From Cladophialophora immunda (taxonomy: Eukaryota; Ascomycota; Eurotiomycetes; Chaetothyriales; Herpotrichiellaceae), in the NCBI RefSeq assembly GCF_000835495.1, contig NW_015622543.1, positions 1,472,239 through 1,536,238 on the forward strand: 64,000 bases of DNA, read 5' to 3'. Shown here one piece after another: positions 54,188 to 64,000 of this stretch. Under the pieces are notes generated by a model. It searched no databases, had not been told where the DNA came from, and was given only the letters and a program-made list of their open reading frames with translations. The first letter of the stretch is position 1. Every line of letters begins with the position of its first letter. A program made the position numbers and the translations under genes.

Positions 54188-57100
54188 GGAGAGATTAGAG
54201 GCGCGGGCTTGTGCAACAGCAAGAGTGAGTGGCTGAAGTTGTTTCCGAGTATCACGATCATGAACGACGACTTGTCCCTAGAGGCCAGTGCGGCAGGGCT
54301 GGGGGGATCCCATAGGTGAAAGAATGAATCTTACTTCCAAGACAGGCGACGCATGGAAGCTGCTCAAATCTGAAGAAACCCGCATTTGAACCCTGTTGAC
54401 TAGAGCGATTTCCGGATGAAGCGAGGCGCTGAGCCATAGCTAGGACGGGTAGCTTAGACCATCGAAAATGACCACTATGAAGACGACCAGTCCGTGTACT
54501 CGGGGTTTCAGAAGCTAGCCAGGGTATTCAATACCTTTGCAGCGCGAGACGAATGAAGTTGGGAGAATAAAGCCCGATCGGGATGGGTAGAACAGCCTTG
54601 GCCACCTGGGATACATCTTGCTTTCTCCATGCCGGAATAAAATCCGGCATATTAATCTCTGCGCCTCAGAGACTACGAGGCTATCTTTCAAGACTGACAC
54701 ACAGCACCGCACCGACGCTCATTGCACCCAAGATACCAGCCGCGACGGCTGCACTGAGCGTGAAGGGGGTGGCCAGATCCTTTTTTCATCGTCAGAAGAT
54801 GCAGAATCCCAAGGTTTACCCATACCGATTGAAGAGCATCGAACGTGGATGACGAGCCATTTCCTCTGTCCAGGCTCTCGACCATCCAACGACACATCCG
54901 GTCAAGGCGTGGAAGTTAGCATCTCGCTCAGTATGCCGGTCCAAGACATCAGTGGATGAGAATGGAGAGCGATGACCCTTCACTCTCGAGAAGAGGAACG
55001 AAGTGTAGGTCACCGGTAAGAGATCACAAATCAGCTATACTGGAAGCTGTCTGTCAAGGGCCCAAATCTACGATATCCATGCTGATCCGCCGTCTGTCGT
55101 ACGCCCAGAGGGTGCTGCAATGACTCAATCGGTCGGTATCCGCGAAATAGATGCCTTTTGAGCAAAAGCCTGACTGAAGATTGTGAGAAGCAGGATTCTG
55201 GCTCATTCCTGAGAGTTGCCGGATGATACTGTCGCCTCTCCCAACGACGAGCTTAACCTGTGACTTTGCCTGTGAGAGAGTTTCCTGTCTTGCGAACCGC
55301 GTCTATGGACCTCATTCAATAACGAGTTGAATGGTGGCGATCATTGCTGGCCACAAATATCAATCACGACTTGGTTGTGCAGAATCCGTGTCAAAACAAG
55401 AGACAATGTTTGCAGCGAAGCAATGCCTTCTCGAGCTTCGAAGCGTATAGCGTACCTGAATCAGACTGTGCTCGACTTCTGTCGGAGGCAGAGGTTCACC
55501 TGGAACCACTCCCTGTCGAAAGTCTCCCAGCTTTTCTTGAAGCCTCCGAGACAGCCACAACATATCCCGACCCGAATGACATCTTATTTGGTGGTACTAT
55601 GGCATTGGTAGGTGCCACGCTGATCGGGCTGCTTGCTTCCCGAGAGAACCAAATAAATTTAACCGCGCTTCTGCTGACCTTGATGCTCAGGCCATACCCC
55701 TGGTGGACAGAGAGTCGTATAGAGATCCACTCTTCAATGCTGGGATTGTGTTACGAAAGCGCTTCTACGAGCGTTCCAGACATCCTAGGTTGTCGGGCCT
55801 AGTTTTCTAGCCTACATGCACTGTGAGCCCAGTGAGCCGTCCCCCCCAAAGAACACAAGAGGCCCAGCTCCGAGTACGCTTGAGACGAGAAGCAGGCGTA
55901 AAAGCTGCTCTCACAAAACATCGGCTATGCCAAGAGCAGCACTGATGCAGAGCATTTGTCACCGCTTGTCGCTGGCCTAACGTGATTCCGCACTGGAATT
56001 GGTGGTTCTATCCCAATCGTCCGGCTTCAACCACCACCAAAAGGGCCTTTCGAAGTCGCAGCCCTTACCCTTCGAGGTAGCAAAATGGGACTCCACATCC
56101 CCTCCCCTGGAAGAGACAAATTGCTCCGAGTTTCCCTCTGTGGAAGGGGCTATCTCAACCGACGGGAATCTTCAACTGCACTGTGGCTTTTGTTCGAACG
56201 GGGTCCAAAAAACCACATTCCCATTTCCCAGAAGCCCGAAGAAATCCTTCTGATCCCCGAAAAAGTCAGTCCACCATTTCCTCAGCCAAGGAAGTCTACG
56301 CGGTGCCGTGGACGGGGGGGAAGAAGGGGGGGGGGAGGTGGGCAACTCCTGGCCTCGAGCTGGCTATTGGCACGCGAGGCGTTGATGAGGCTGACTCAGA
56401 AGTTTGACCGACTCCCTCCTTGACGCTTGTGGAGCTGCGCGGCTCTTCCTCGTCCCCTTACTCGTACAGTCCACTGAATCACGCGTTAATCTTTTCTTTA
56501 CCCTAACGAGGCTTTCCATCTTGCATGTCTGGACATGCTTGTAAGTTCAACCTCGTCTGAAAGGGGATGGTGGCGTGTGGAGACGCGGTGTGGTGTCACT
56601 GGTGTCACTGGTGTGGTGTGGTGTGTTGTGTTGGTTACTTGACGACCGGATCGAAACCGAAAACGGTTTCCGCTGCGATGGACAGAATTTCGATGAATGG
56701 ATGGATGGATGGATGGATGAAATGCAGGCATTCGGACGAGAGGCCAATCAATCGTATCTGCGATTCCCCTTTGCGAGCGCCCAGCTGGCAGCTGCACAAA
56801 CCATCCTTGGTTGAAGCCCCCACTGACTCAGCCTGATCAGTGATGAGACGGTGAATGAAAAAAAAAAAATGAAAAAAAAACCTGGGGTTCGAGATTAGTC
56901 ATGGGCCCAAAAAATCCCCCGTCCGTCCCTTTTCGTCTTTTCCTCGCTCTTGTTTTCGTATGATTATCATTTATCAGGACGAACCGCTTTGGGACCTGGC
57001 GGCACAACAACGAGTAAGAATACGAGTCAGACGGTGAGAATGGGGGGGATGGATCATGATGTGGGAACGTGGACCTGGGATGGGGGCCATTGCTGCTTCA

Positions 57101-57863
57101 GCCTTGTCGGGTTCATTGGATGCCCGAATCCGACTGAGCCCCCATAGTTAATACTCGGAGTCATTAGTTAAGGCTCCTTCAACGGCTGGAACAAAAAGGC
57201 AATCGGGACGGCCCAGGTGATTTGTCCGTCGAAAGACTCAGGAATCTCCCCCTGCCCCTGCTCTGCCCTACTCGTAAGGAGTACTCTTCCCGCCTTTCCC
57301 AAGGGAGCCTGGACAAGCACAGGGGGGACATGGCGCATGAAATCAAATATGTCCCGAACACATCTGCTGAGAGAGGTGGTGGATGAGGAGATACTGAGTG
57401 CGATGACTGGATATGGAAAGGGGCATTGAATGCTCATTAATCATAACCTCGATTCATGTTCCTAGCCGACCAACAGCGACGGGAAAAAGCTGTATTGAGT
57501 CCCCAGGTACCTAGTAGGCAAGTTGGTTAGTCCTCCATCATGCTGTCCCCTGGTCTATCTATGTGTCCCCATTGCCCTTCCTCGTCAAGAACATTATTGG
57601 GGCATTCCCTCTCAGCTGTCCTGGTTCTTTTCGTTCTGTGCGTCTGCACCTCTGTCTGGGTTTCGGTTTCAATACCATTGATGCAGCCGAATACGAATCG
57701 TTACCGACATCCCTGGGCAAGGCCACCCGCCCACCCACCGTCCAAAAGAGCTCAGATCGATAGATATGCTTGCTGCGTTTCTATCGTAATCAATGAAAAC
57801 AAGATGGCAAAACACTGGGCTGGTTATTCCAAGACTCGCAATACCATCCACACATCATTTCTC
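54188..57863. other. Long gene-poor stretch
   Basis: 3.7 kb without a convincing gene. The best open frame (about 55400..55802, plus) has a hydrophobic segment FGGTMALVGATLIGLLASRE but no suitable ATG and no recognised family; a remnant or short spliced gene is possible. 56560-56640 has GGTGTCACT/GTGTGG short repeats, 56855-56882 two A-runs, and 56260-56345 G-runs. Right of 57540 is the 3' flank of the decarboxylase-like gene. Confidence 0.4.
56693..56720. repeat. TGGA tetranucleotide microsatellite
   Basis: About five to six copies of ATGG/TGGA in a row (GAATGGATGGATGGATGGA). Confidence 0.8.
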
Positions 57864-59267
57864 CTAGTACAAGGGCATAGTCCCCTCGGTGGTCTGCAGC
57901 GCCTTCTCCATAATCTCGAGGCCTTGGTCGAGCTGCTCCTTCGTGATGACAATGGGCGGCGCGATCCTGAACACGCCCCCGAAGCTCGAGTGGCTGCTGA
58001 GGTTGGCCCACAGCCCCAGGTCGTACATCTTGTGCGAGACGTTCCGGGCCAGGTCGATGGAGGGGGACTTGGTCTCCCGGTCACCCACAATCTCGACTCC
58101 GGCCATGAGTCCACGGCCACGCACGTCACCGATGCAGCCGTAGCGGGACTTGAGGCGCTGCAACCCGGCCAGAAGGTGGAGGCCCATGGCCCGCGAATTG
58201 GCGACAAGGTTGTCGCGCAGGACGATCTCGAGAACTTTGTCGCCCACGGCCGCGGGGAGAGGGTCATTTACATGTGTGGTATAGAAGCAGTAGTCGCGCT
58301 CCGTACACACGCGCTCGATCTCGGAGCTCATCACCACGGCGCTCAGGGGCAGACCGTTACCCAGCGTCTTGCTGAGTGTGAGGATATCCGGGACGATGCC
58401 TTCGTGGTTGATGGCGAACAGGTCGCCGCAGCGGCCCACACCGGTCTGAGCCTCGTCCACGATGAGCAGCATGCCCCGCTTTTCGCAGTGCTTCTTGAGT
58501 GCCTTCAGGTATCCCGTCGGCAGCACGTGCATGCCCGCCGACGACTGGATGCATTCGACGATACATGCCGCCAGGGAGCCACAGGAGGCCCGGTCAATCA
58601 GGTCCCACCCATAGTTGAGTTCGGTTTCCCAATCATAGGAGCCGTCCGGCTTGCGGAAAATGGAGCGGTAGGCATTCGGTGGGGGGAGCATATGCATCCC
58701 TGGCATCAAGGGGCCCTGGCCCTTACGCCCGAAGTGGTATTGAGTGCCCAGCGCCTGTGCGGTGACGCCATGCCAGCTCGCTCCCAAGCCGACGATTTCA
58801 AACTTGCCCGTATAGACTTTAGCCATCTTAATGGCGGCCTCGTTGGACTCACCGCCCGTGGAGAGGAAGAAAGCCTTGTCTAACCCGTTTGGCAGAACCG
58901 ACGTCAGCCGTTGAGCCAGGTTGATGACAGGGGGCGACAGCATGCCAGAGAACAAATGGTCCAGGTTTGCCGCGTGATCATGGATCGTGGAGACAATCTC
59001 TGGATGACCGTGCCCTACGAGACAAGACATTTGACCTGATGTCCAGTCCATGACTCGATGGCCGCTGGCGGTGTAGACGTATAGTCCTTTGCTGCCTGTG
59101 ATAATGTCCTTCTCGAATTTGGTGCCATAGTTGGCCAAGCAGGCCTTTGCCGTCTCCTGGAGTTGGTCTTCCTCGACATCGGTGTAGATGTTGGGGTTAT
59201 CCCCAGATTTGGCCGGGACGGGGTTGTTGGAGGGTGACTGGACGCCATCCTCAATCATTGGAGCCAT
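57864..59267 (-). CDS. 2,2-dialkylglycine decarboxylase-like aminotransferase (class III, PLP)
   Basis: Intronless 467-residue fold-type I PLP enzyme. The PLP lysine is Lys300 in ILTLSKTLGNG, and the cofactor Asp271 sits in LLIVDEAQTGVGRCG. The pocket word DWTSGQMS with Gln79, and SWHG with Trp165, match 2,2-dialkylglycine decarboxylase (DGD). So do LDHLFSGMLS, FFLSTGGESNEAAIKMAK, FYTTHVNDPLPAAVG, IGDVRGRGLMAGVEIV and GGVFRIAPP (carboxylate-binding Arg). Gln79 is a DGD-specific feature within class III. DGD converts 2-aminoisobutyrate plus pyruvate to acetone, CO2 and alanine. An ordinary omega-aminotransferase is the alternative. No targeting signal seen. Head-to-head with the Zn2Cys6 regulator at 60031. 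Confidence 0.87.
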   Translation of the reverse strand: MAPMIEDGVQSPSNNPVPAKSGDNPNIYTDVEEDQLQETAKACLANYGTKFEKDIITGSKGLYVYTASGHRVMDWTSGQMSCLVGHGHPEIVSTIHDHAANLDHLFSGMLSPPVINLAQRLTSVLPNGLDKAFFLSTGGESNEAAIKMAKVYTGKFEIVGLGASWHGVTAQALGTQYHFGRKGQGPLMPGMHMLPPPNAYRSIFRKPDGSYDWETELNYGWDLIDRASCGSLAACIVECIQSSAGMHVLPTGYLKALKKHCEKRGMLLIVDEAQTGVGRCGDLFAINHEGIVPDILTLSKTLGNGLPLSAVVMSSEIERVCTERDYCFYTTHVNDPLPAAVGDKVLEIVLRDNLVANSRAMGLHLLAGLQRLKSRYGCIGDVRGRGLMAGVEIVGDRETKSPSIDLARNVSHKMYDLGLWANLSSHSSFGGVFRIAPPIVITKEQLDQGLEIMEKALQTTEGTMPLY

Positions 59268-60030
59268 GGTTTCCTATAAAGTTCTTTGCCCGGGCGCAGC
59301 TGATCGCTCAACGGCCGAAAACACTGACAAAGACTGCAGAAAATGGGGCCGGCCAAGTTTTGGTTAGAGATTATGGGACTCGTAGTCATACACGCCTCTC
59401 TCGACTGGGAAATTTCCCTCAGGTAAACAAGGGAACTGATATAGACCAGGCACTATGCGACTTCCGTCGGGAAACTCGCATTGTTTGTGGTGCGGCCAGG
59501 GGGTCGACTTTACCCCGAGGAGGAGGGAATGACGGGAAGGGGGAGGGGTGATTGGATGCAGCTCGCATATCCATCGTGAAACTCTGCCTCTCATTCGAGC
59601 AAACGTATAGGCTCTGCGGAGCTGAAGTAGACGGTGTGCACCAGTGATAAGTGTTCCTCATCGGTAAGAGGTCGCACGGGACGTGGACTGCGGGCGCAGG
59701 GGATAGGCGATGTCATAACCACAGAGTAGCATTGACCACTGATGAGGCCAGAAAAGATCGGATTCGGGTGGCGATCTGCAATCACAAGGCGCCATTAGCC
59801 AAGAGAGGGGCGTGGCTTGCAGCCTGAACGAGTTTCCCGCATGACAGGATAGCCTTGTCGAGGAGCGGGCGAGGAGGGGGAGGAGAGGGAGAGGCGCACC
59901 CACCATTCCTTGATATAATAGTATGATGGCGCGCACTGCCACTGGCGATGGATTGTAGACAGGCGTTTCCTCTGCCCCCAACGGACGAGCAGGACTAGTC
60001 CAGTGTGCCTGGTCCTGTCAGATCAGCACC
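59268..60030. promoter_or_regulatory. Divergent promoter, decarboxylase-like gene / regulator
   Basis: 763 bp between start codons of two divergent genes. One HGATAR site at 59645-59650. No paired CGG half-sites that I could single out as a Zn2Cys6 operator. Confidence 0.35.
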
Positions 60031-62193
60031 ATGGCCCAGATCAAGTCTAGCAGCTCCAGCAGCTCCTCCATCAGCAGCGGCGCAGGAGGAACCAAGCGCA
60101 AGGCCGAGTCACGTGGCGGCGTCGCAGACCCGGGCGCACGTGACTGGCCCGCTTCCTCCCTCACTGCCTCACCTCGACCTCCATCTTCAGGCACAGCAGC
60201 AACGCTGACGCCGACCGAGTCCACCTCCCCTTCTCCCACGACGAGCCCCGTGGCCCCCGGCACCGCGTCGACCTCAATTCTGCTCTTGGCTGAGGCTCTT
60301 CCCCAGGACAACTCCCACCATCCGCCCACCACCATGAAGACCGCCCGTCCCTATCGCTCCCACAAATATCCAGCTTGTGCCCGCTGCCACAAACGGCGCT
60401 CGCGATGCACCATCGAAATTCCCGGACAGGCATGCTTACTGTGCCGTATGCACGGTGTGCCCTGCTCTTCCGCCACGGCCAAGAAGGATGATCGTGTTAC
60501 TCCCAAGGTGGGCTTTGTCCATCGTTCCCTGATTGCCGACGATAAGTCTATGGAAGGCTTTTCCCACATTGTCGGCCCCGTCATCGCACGCGACACCCAA
60601 GTTCTCGACCAGTATCTACCCCAGGGGAATGGAACTCCGGGCCATGTGCCCATCCAGCCGAGCCTGGGGAGACGAGAGTCGCAGAAGGCCATCTATCATG
60701 TGCCTATCCCGCCCAGGAGACCCAGCCCGACGGACTGCAATTGCACCAGGAACATGCCGGCTGAATTGCTTGACCAAGTCGACCCTTTCCTCGATAAATT
60801 ACTGGCCAATTATTACGAACATTTCCATCCCTGCTATCCAGTTACCGACGAAGAATGTGTCATGTCGCGAATCAAGGACAGAAGTCAGCTGCCTCAGACA
60901 TTCTTTGTCAACATGATAGCCTACGCACTGTTTTATTGGGATACTTCGCCTGCATTGGTGGGCTATGCCAGACCCGATCAGGATTTCGCCTGGCAGACGG
61001 CAGTGGCGGCAAACATCGCCGACATGCAAAAGGGCGACCTGGCTACCATCATCTCAACTTGCATCGACATCTCTGGACGACCTTCACGATGCTTGGTGAA
61101 AAATGTCGCCGACGTAGCGCGGGCGGTCGCCTTGTCTCACGCGGTCGGGCTGAACCACGATTGTAGTGAGTTCAAGATCAGCGAGATGGAGAAGAAACTC
61201 CGGTGGAAGGCTTGGTGGGGAGTAGTGATACAGGATCGATGGTTCAATTTCGCTCAAGGAACACCTCCCTATATCTCCAAGGGCCATTATGACGTCCCAC
61301 TTCCCACGGTTGAGCTACTTACTCAAGGCAGAGGCGGGTCTGTTAAGCATGTTCGTGCCGCCGAAGTTTATATCCATCTGTGTCGATTGACGGAAATCGT
61401 CGGAGATGTCCTTCCACTCATATACCATATACGGTCCGGAAACGACAGCATTGCCGCCGAACAAACCTCGAGATCGGAAATCGAACTCAACCGCTGGATG
61501 GAAAGCCGTCCGAGTTGGCTGAATCTGAACGACTTCAACAATCGCCCGCCCGTGCCGGGACTGGTCAACCTGCAGCTTTCCTATCTTTCTGTACGCATGC
61601 TTCTGCGACGCATAGCCTGGCACGAGATCAGCCAACGAGAGAGCGATCCTGCCTCGTCATGGCTGCTCGGTTGCCAAGCAGCTGCCGAGGATATCGTTCG
61701 ATTCGTCAGTTCGTTGCACAAGCAAGACCTGATGGGCTTCTGGTTACCCTACAATGCGCATCATTTCACATCTGCCGTTACTCTGCTGCTCCGGTGCGCA
61801 CTTCAGACAAGTTACTCGAACGTTCGGACGCAGTGCATGGGAAGCGCGAGGACACTTGTGGACTGCCTGAAGAAATACCACGACGAGTATCAATGGGATC
61901 TAGCAGAGACGGCACTGTCGCAGAGTGAGTCTGTACTGAAGCGCATCGAGGACTCGCTACCCAAAGCGCCGGTTGTGGGAACTCCCAGCTTGCCCGCGGT
62001 GTCGATGCGCCCTGAGCCAAATGACACGCGCGGCTATGTGGATGAGAACATGCTTGGTGATCCGCTGCCGGACGATGCCTTCATCACACCACAAGGTCAA
62101 GGCTCAATTGAGGAGTTGTTCCCCGAGATCTTCTCAGATTTCACAGACACTGCCTTGTTCGCTAGTTCGATCCATAATGAATACATGGATTGA
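60031..62193 (+). CDS. Zn2Cys6 transcription factor
   Basis: Intronless 720-residue regulator. The N-terminal 100 residues are Ser/Thr/Pro-rich, starting with a long serine run. The binuclear zinc cluster is complete: Cys116, 119, 126, 135, 138 and 145 (CARCHKRRSRC .. CLLCRMHGVPC). No clear coiled-coil dimerisation segment follows. The fungal-specific middle domain spans roughly 250-560 (LLANYYEHFHPCYPVTDEEC; VARAVALSHAVGLNHDCS; KLRWKAWWGVVIQDRWF). The C-terminus is acidic and may activate transcription. It resembles fungal regulators of small-molecule catabolism, but I do not assign a named orthologue. Position suggests that it controls the divergent decarboxylase-like gene and perhaps the other nitrogen genes of the window. 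Confidence 0.9.
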   Translation: MAQIKSSSSSSSSISSGAGGTKRKAESRGGVADPGARDWPASSLTASPRPPSSGTAATLTPTESTSPSPTTSPVAPGTASTSILLLAEALPQDNSHHPPTTMKTARPYRSHKYPACARCHKRRSRCTIEIPGQACLLCRMHGVPCSSATAKKDDRVTPKVGFVHRSLIADDKSMEGFSHIVGPVIARDTQVLDQYLPQGNGTPGHVPIQPSLGRRESQKAIYHVPIPPRRPSPTDCNCTRNMPAELLDQVDPFLDKLLANYYEHFHPCYPVTDEECVMSRIKDRSQLPQTFFVNMIAYALFYWDTSPALVGYARPDQDFAWQTAVAANIADMQKGDLATIISTCIDISGRPSRCLVKNVADVARAVALSHAVGLNHDCSEFKISEMEKKLRWKAWWGVVIQDRWFNFAQGTPPYISKGHYDVPLPTVELLTQGRGGSVKHVRAAEVYIHLCRLTEIVGDVLPLIYHIRSGNDSIAAEQTSRSEIELNRWMESRPSWLNLNDFNNRPPVPGLVNLQLSYLSVRMLLRRIAWHEISQRESDPASSWLLGCQAAAEDIVRFVSSLHKQDLMGFWLPYNAHHFTSAVTLLLRCALQTSYSNVRTQCMGSARTLVDCLKKYHDEYQWDLAETALSQSESVLKRIEDSLPKAPVVGTPSLPAVSMRPEPNDTRGYVDENMLGDPLPDDAFITPQGQGSIEELFPEIFSDFTDTALFASSIHNEYMD

Positions 62194-64000
62194 GACATGT
62201 TACCTCTGGATTTCAATTCAATCGATTCAGCCCACATACGTGCTGAGAAATACTGGGCAAGCCGCGCATGCAGAGCAAGTCTCGACCCTCTGGTCTTCGG
62301 CTGATCTCCTGATATCGGGAGGGAAGTACTTACGGCGGCTACTCCAGTGGCCAACTCCAGTCCGACTCTCAATGAGTTCACATTGGCGCTGGAAGGTCGA
62401 TTCAATCAGTAGTGCCACAAAAAACCAGTGTAGCGATACCGGGTGGTATCTCAAGTCACTAGGGCATACCAGCAACACACGGCAACCAGGGAAAATCAGC
62501 CTTACCCGCACGGGCACTCAATGGACCACCTATGGAACCCTCCTGAGCTCACTCTCCAGAGCGGGTATGTTGCCCCGCCAAGCTGATGATCGTCAGGGGC
62601 TTCCTGGTCCTTCCTGCGCTCATCGAGGCGATGGCGAACGCGATGGCGAAGACGAAGGCATTGTCTTAATGGCGGGGACCGAATGTCATGAATCAATAAT
62701 CCTATTGGTGACGAAACCGACATTAAAATCCAACGACGTATCACGGTTCGCATGGGGGTCTTTATGGTTAAGTCCCTGCAGAGGGGGCAGGCATTTGACG
62801 TGGCCAAGTCAGCTGAAGAAGTTACGACAAAACTAGACAGGGCGGCAGGGCGTGACAGCATAGCATATGATATGATAGCATTTGCCGGCATGGTACGGGA
62901 GTACAGGATAGCATAGCACAAAACATTCAGGGGAACGCACACGCCTGATCGTGACTGGTCGTTGGGTCTGCCGCCTCCCTCTCTCTCCTTCTCTTCCTTC
63001 CTTTCTTCTTCAAAAGAACAAGGCCGGTCAACTCCAACAATTGACACCCTCACATCACCCGTGCATGAAGGCTCTGGCCCCCAAGACCCGCTTAGTGTCG
63101 ATACGCAAGCGCGTAGCTGAGATCCCACCTCTGGTGCGAGGTACTACTGCTTTTGACCAGTTCTGAAGCTACCTATACGCATACGCATACGCGCCCGGGC
63201 ACACATGTGTCCACACGTCCGTCGCGCAGACTTCCTTCCTTGCATCCTTCGTCCGTCCGTCCCTCCGCCCCTCTCGCCATCGTCTACCCATCTCTCTACC
63301 TCTCCAGCCCACCCGTTGAGAGCGCCCCGTATCCGAGTATGCACAAGCACAAGTACGGCGTCTGTGTCTGTGTATGTATAGGCACACACCCAATCCACAC
63401 ATGCCCCCCAATTGCAGTGATGCCAGACGCAGCATGTCTGGTTGGGCAGGAACACTCGCAGTCCGGGGTCGGCCGCGCGTAAGCCCGCATTGTACATGAA
63501 CGAGTCTAGGCTGCTATGTATGTCGGTAGGTAGCGAGTAGGTAGGTAGGTCCTCCGTCGTGCACACCCATCCATCGCTAGACCCCAGGGGGAGAGAAGGG
63601 AAGGGGAGGGGAGAAGGGGGAAGAGGCGGGACGAGGGGGGGACTATCTACATAGGGTAATTACTCTATTCGGCATCGACATCTACATATTAATTCATTAC
63701 AGTATTAATCAATACAGGAGTTAGGTATCTACCTACACAGATAGGTAGGCACCATACCACGGCCAGAGGTAAGGCTAATACACGGGTTCACATCCACATA
63801 CACAGGCATACGTGTGGTACAAAAGTACTTCCTCCTCATCCCAGCGGTAGTCACTTCATACGAGCACGCTTATTTTGTTCGGTATGGGGGCCACGGCATT
63901 GCGAGGGTAGACCGCCCACTAATTACTTGGCCGGGGCATGAGAAGACAACGCGGGACGGGAGCGTCGATTGTTCGTGCAGGAAAGAAATAGCGGCGCCCT
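62194..64000. other. Gene-poor right end
   Basis: No supported gene. Contains simple-sequence runs: TATGATATGATAGCA near 62865, ACGCATACGCATACGC near 63177, CCGTCCGTCC near 63250, GTAGGTAGGTAGG near 63538 and purine runs 63588-63640. 63150-63570 is open in several frames because of this composition, which I do not count as coding. Confidence 0.45.

Noticed and set aside
57540..58883. 447-codon plus-strand open frame
   Set aside because: Antisense to the dialkylglycine-decarboxylase-like gene, which has all PLP-enzyme motifs.
60031..62193. Calling the regulator AmdR (omega-amino-acid regulator)
   Set aside because: Zn cluster and context are compatible, but I see no sequence feature outside the cluster that identifies that orthologue.
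63144..63566. Open frames near the right end
   Set aside because: Caused by simple-sequence composition; no domain, several frames open at once.

Overview
The window is nuclear DNA of a filamentous ascomycete (Pezizomycotina). Supporting signs are short introns of about 48-113 bp with GT-AG borders and CTAAC-like branch sites, two HET-domain genes, an Ayg1-type hydrolase, an ascomycete laccase with a C-terminal DSGV plug, RMT2 arginine methyltransferase, a Zn2Cys6 regulator and an F-box gene. I cannot fix the class. I saw no rRNA, tRNA or CRISPR.

Layout. 0-12 kb: 3' end of an Ayg1-like hydrolase, an F-box gene, a P450 divergent from an N-carbamoyl-D-amino-acid hydrolase, and a five-intron laccase. 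12-32 kb is an accessory, decaying block: a CorA-like transporter gene with two frameshifts, an intact seven-exon MFS gene, an alpha/beta-hydrolase relic, an amidase gene frameshifted and cut off next to a dispersed repeat, a HET gene, an intact gene of unknown function, an ankyrin fragment and a frameshifted HET gene. Two dispersed repeat families lie between these genes. 32-64 kb is gene-dense and mostly intact: hydantoin-racemase-like protein, catalase-related peroxidase, an unknown repeat protein flanked by 9-bp tandem arrays, RMT2, a hydantoinase/dihydropyrimidinase divergent from an NCS1 permease, a Zn dehydrogenase, an inositol polyphosphate 5-phosphatase, a WW-domain protein, and a 2,2-dialkylglycine-decarboxylase-like enzyme divergent from a Zn2Cys6 regulator.

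How they may work together. The most interesting signal is co-occurrence of the three activities of the bacterial hydantoinase route (racemase, hydantoinase, D-carbamoylase) with an NCS1-type permease and a dialkylglycine-decarboxylase-like aminotransferase. They are spread over about 53 kb with unrelated genes between them. The hydantoinase/permease promoter is dense in GATA-factor sites. This suggests a nitrogen-regulated scavenging pathway for hydantoins, possibly 5,5-dialkylhydantoins or Aib-type amino acids. That pathway is inference; each enzyme call is well supported by motifs. A second, weaker link is the Ayg1-like gene at the left edge with a laccase 9 kb away, which may mark the flank of a melanin-type polyketide locus.
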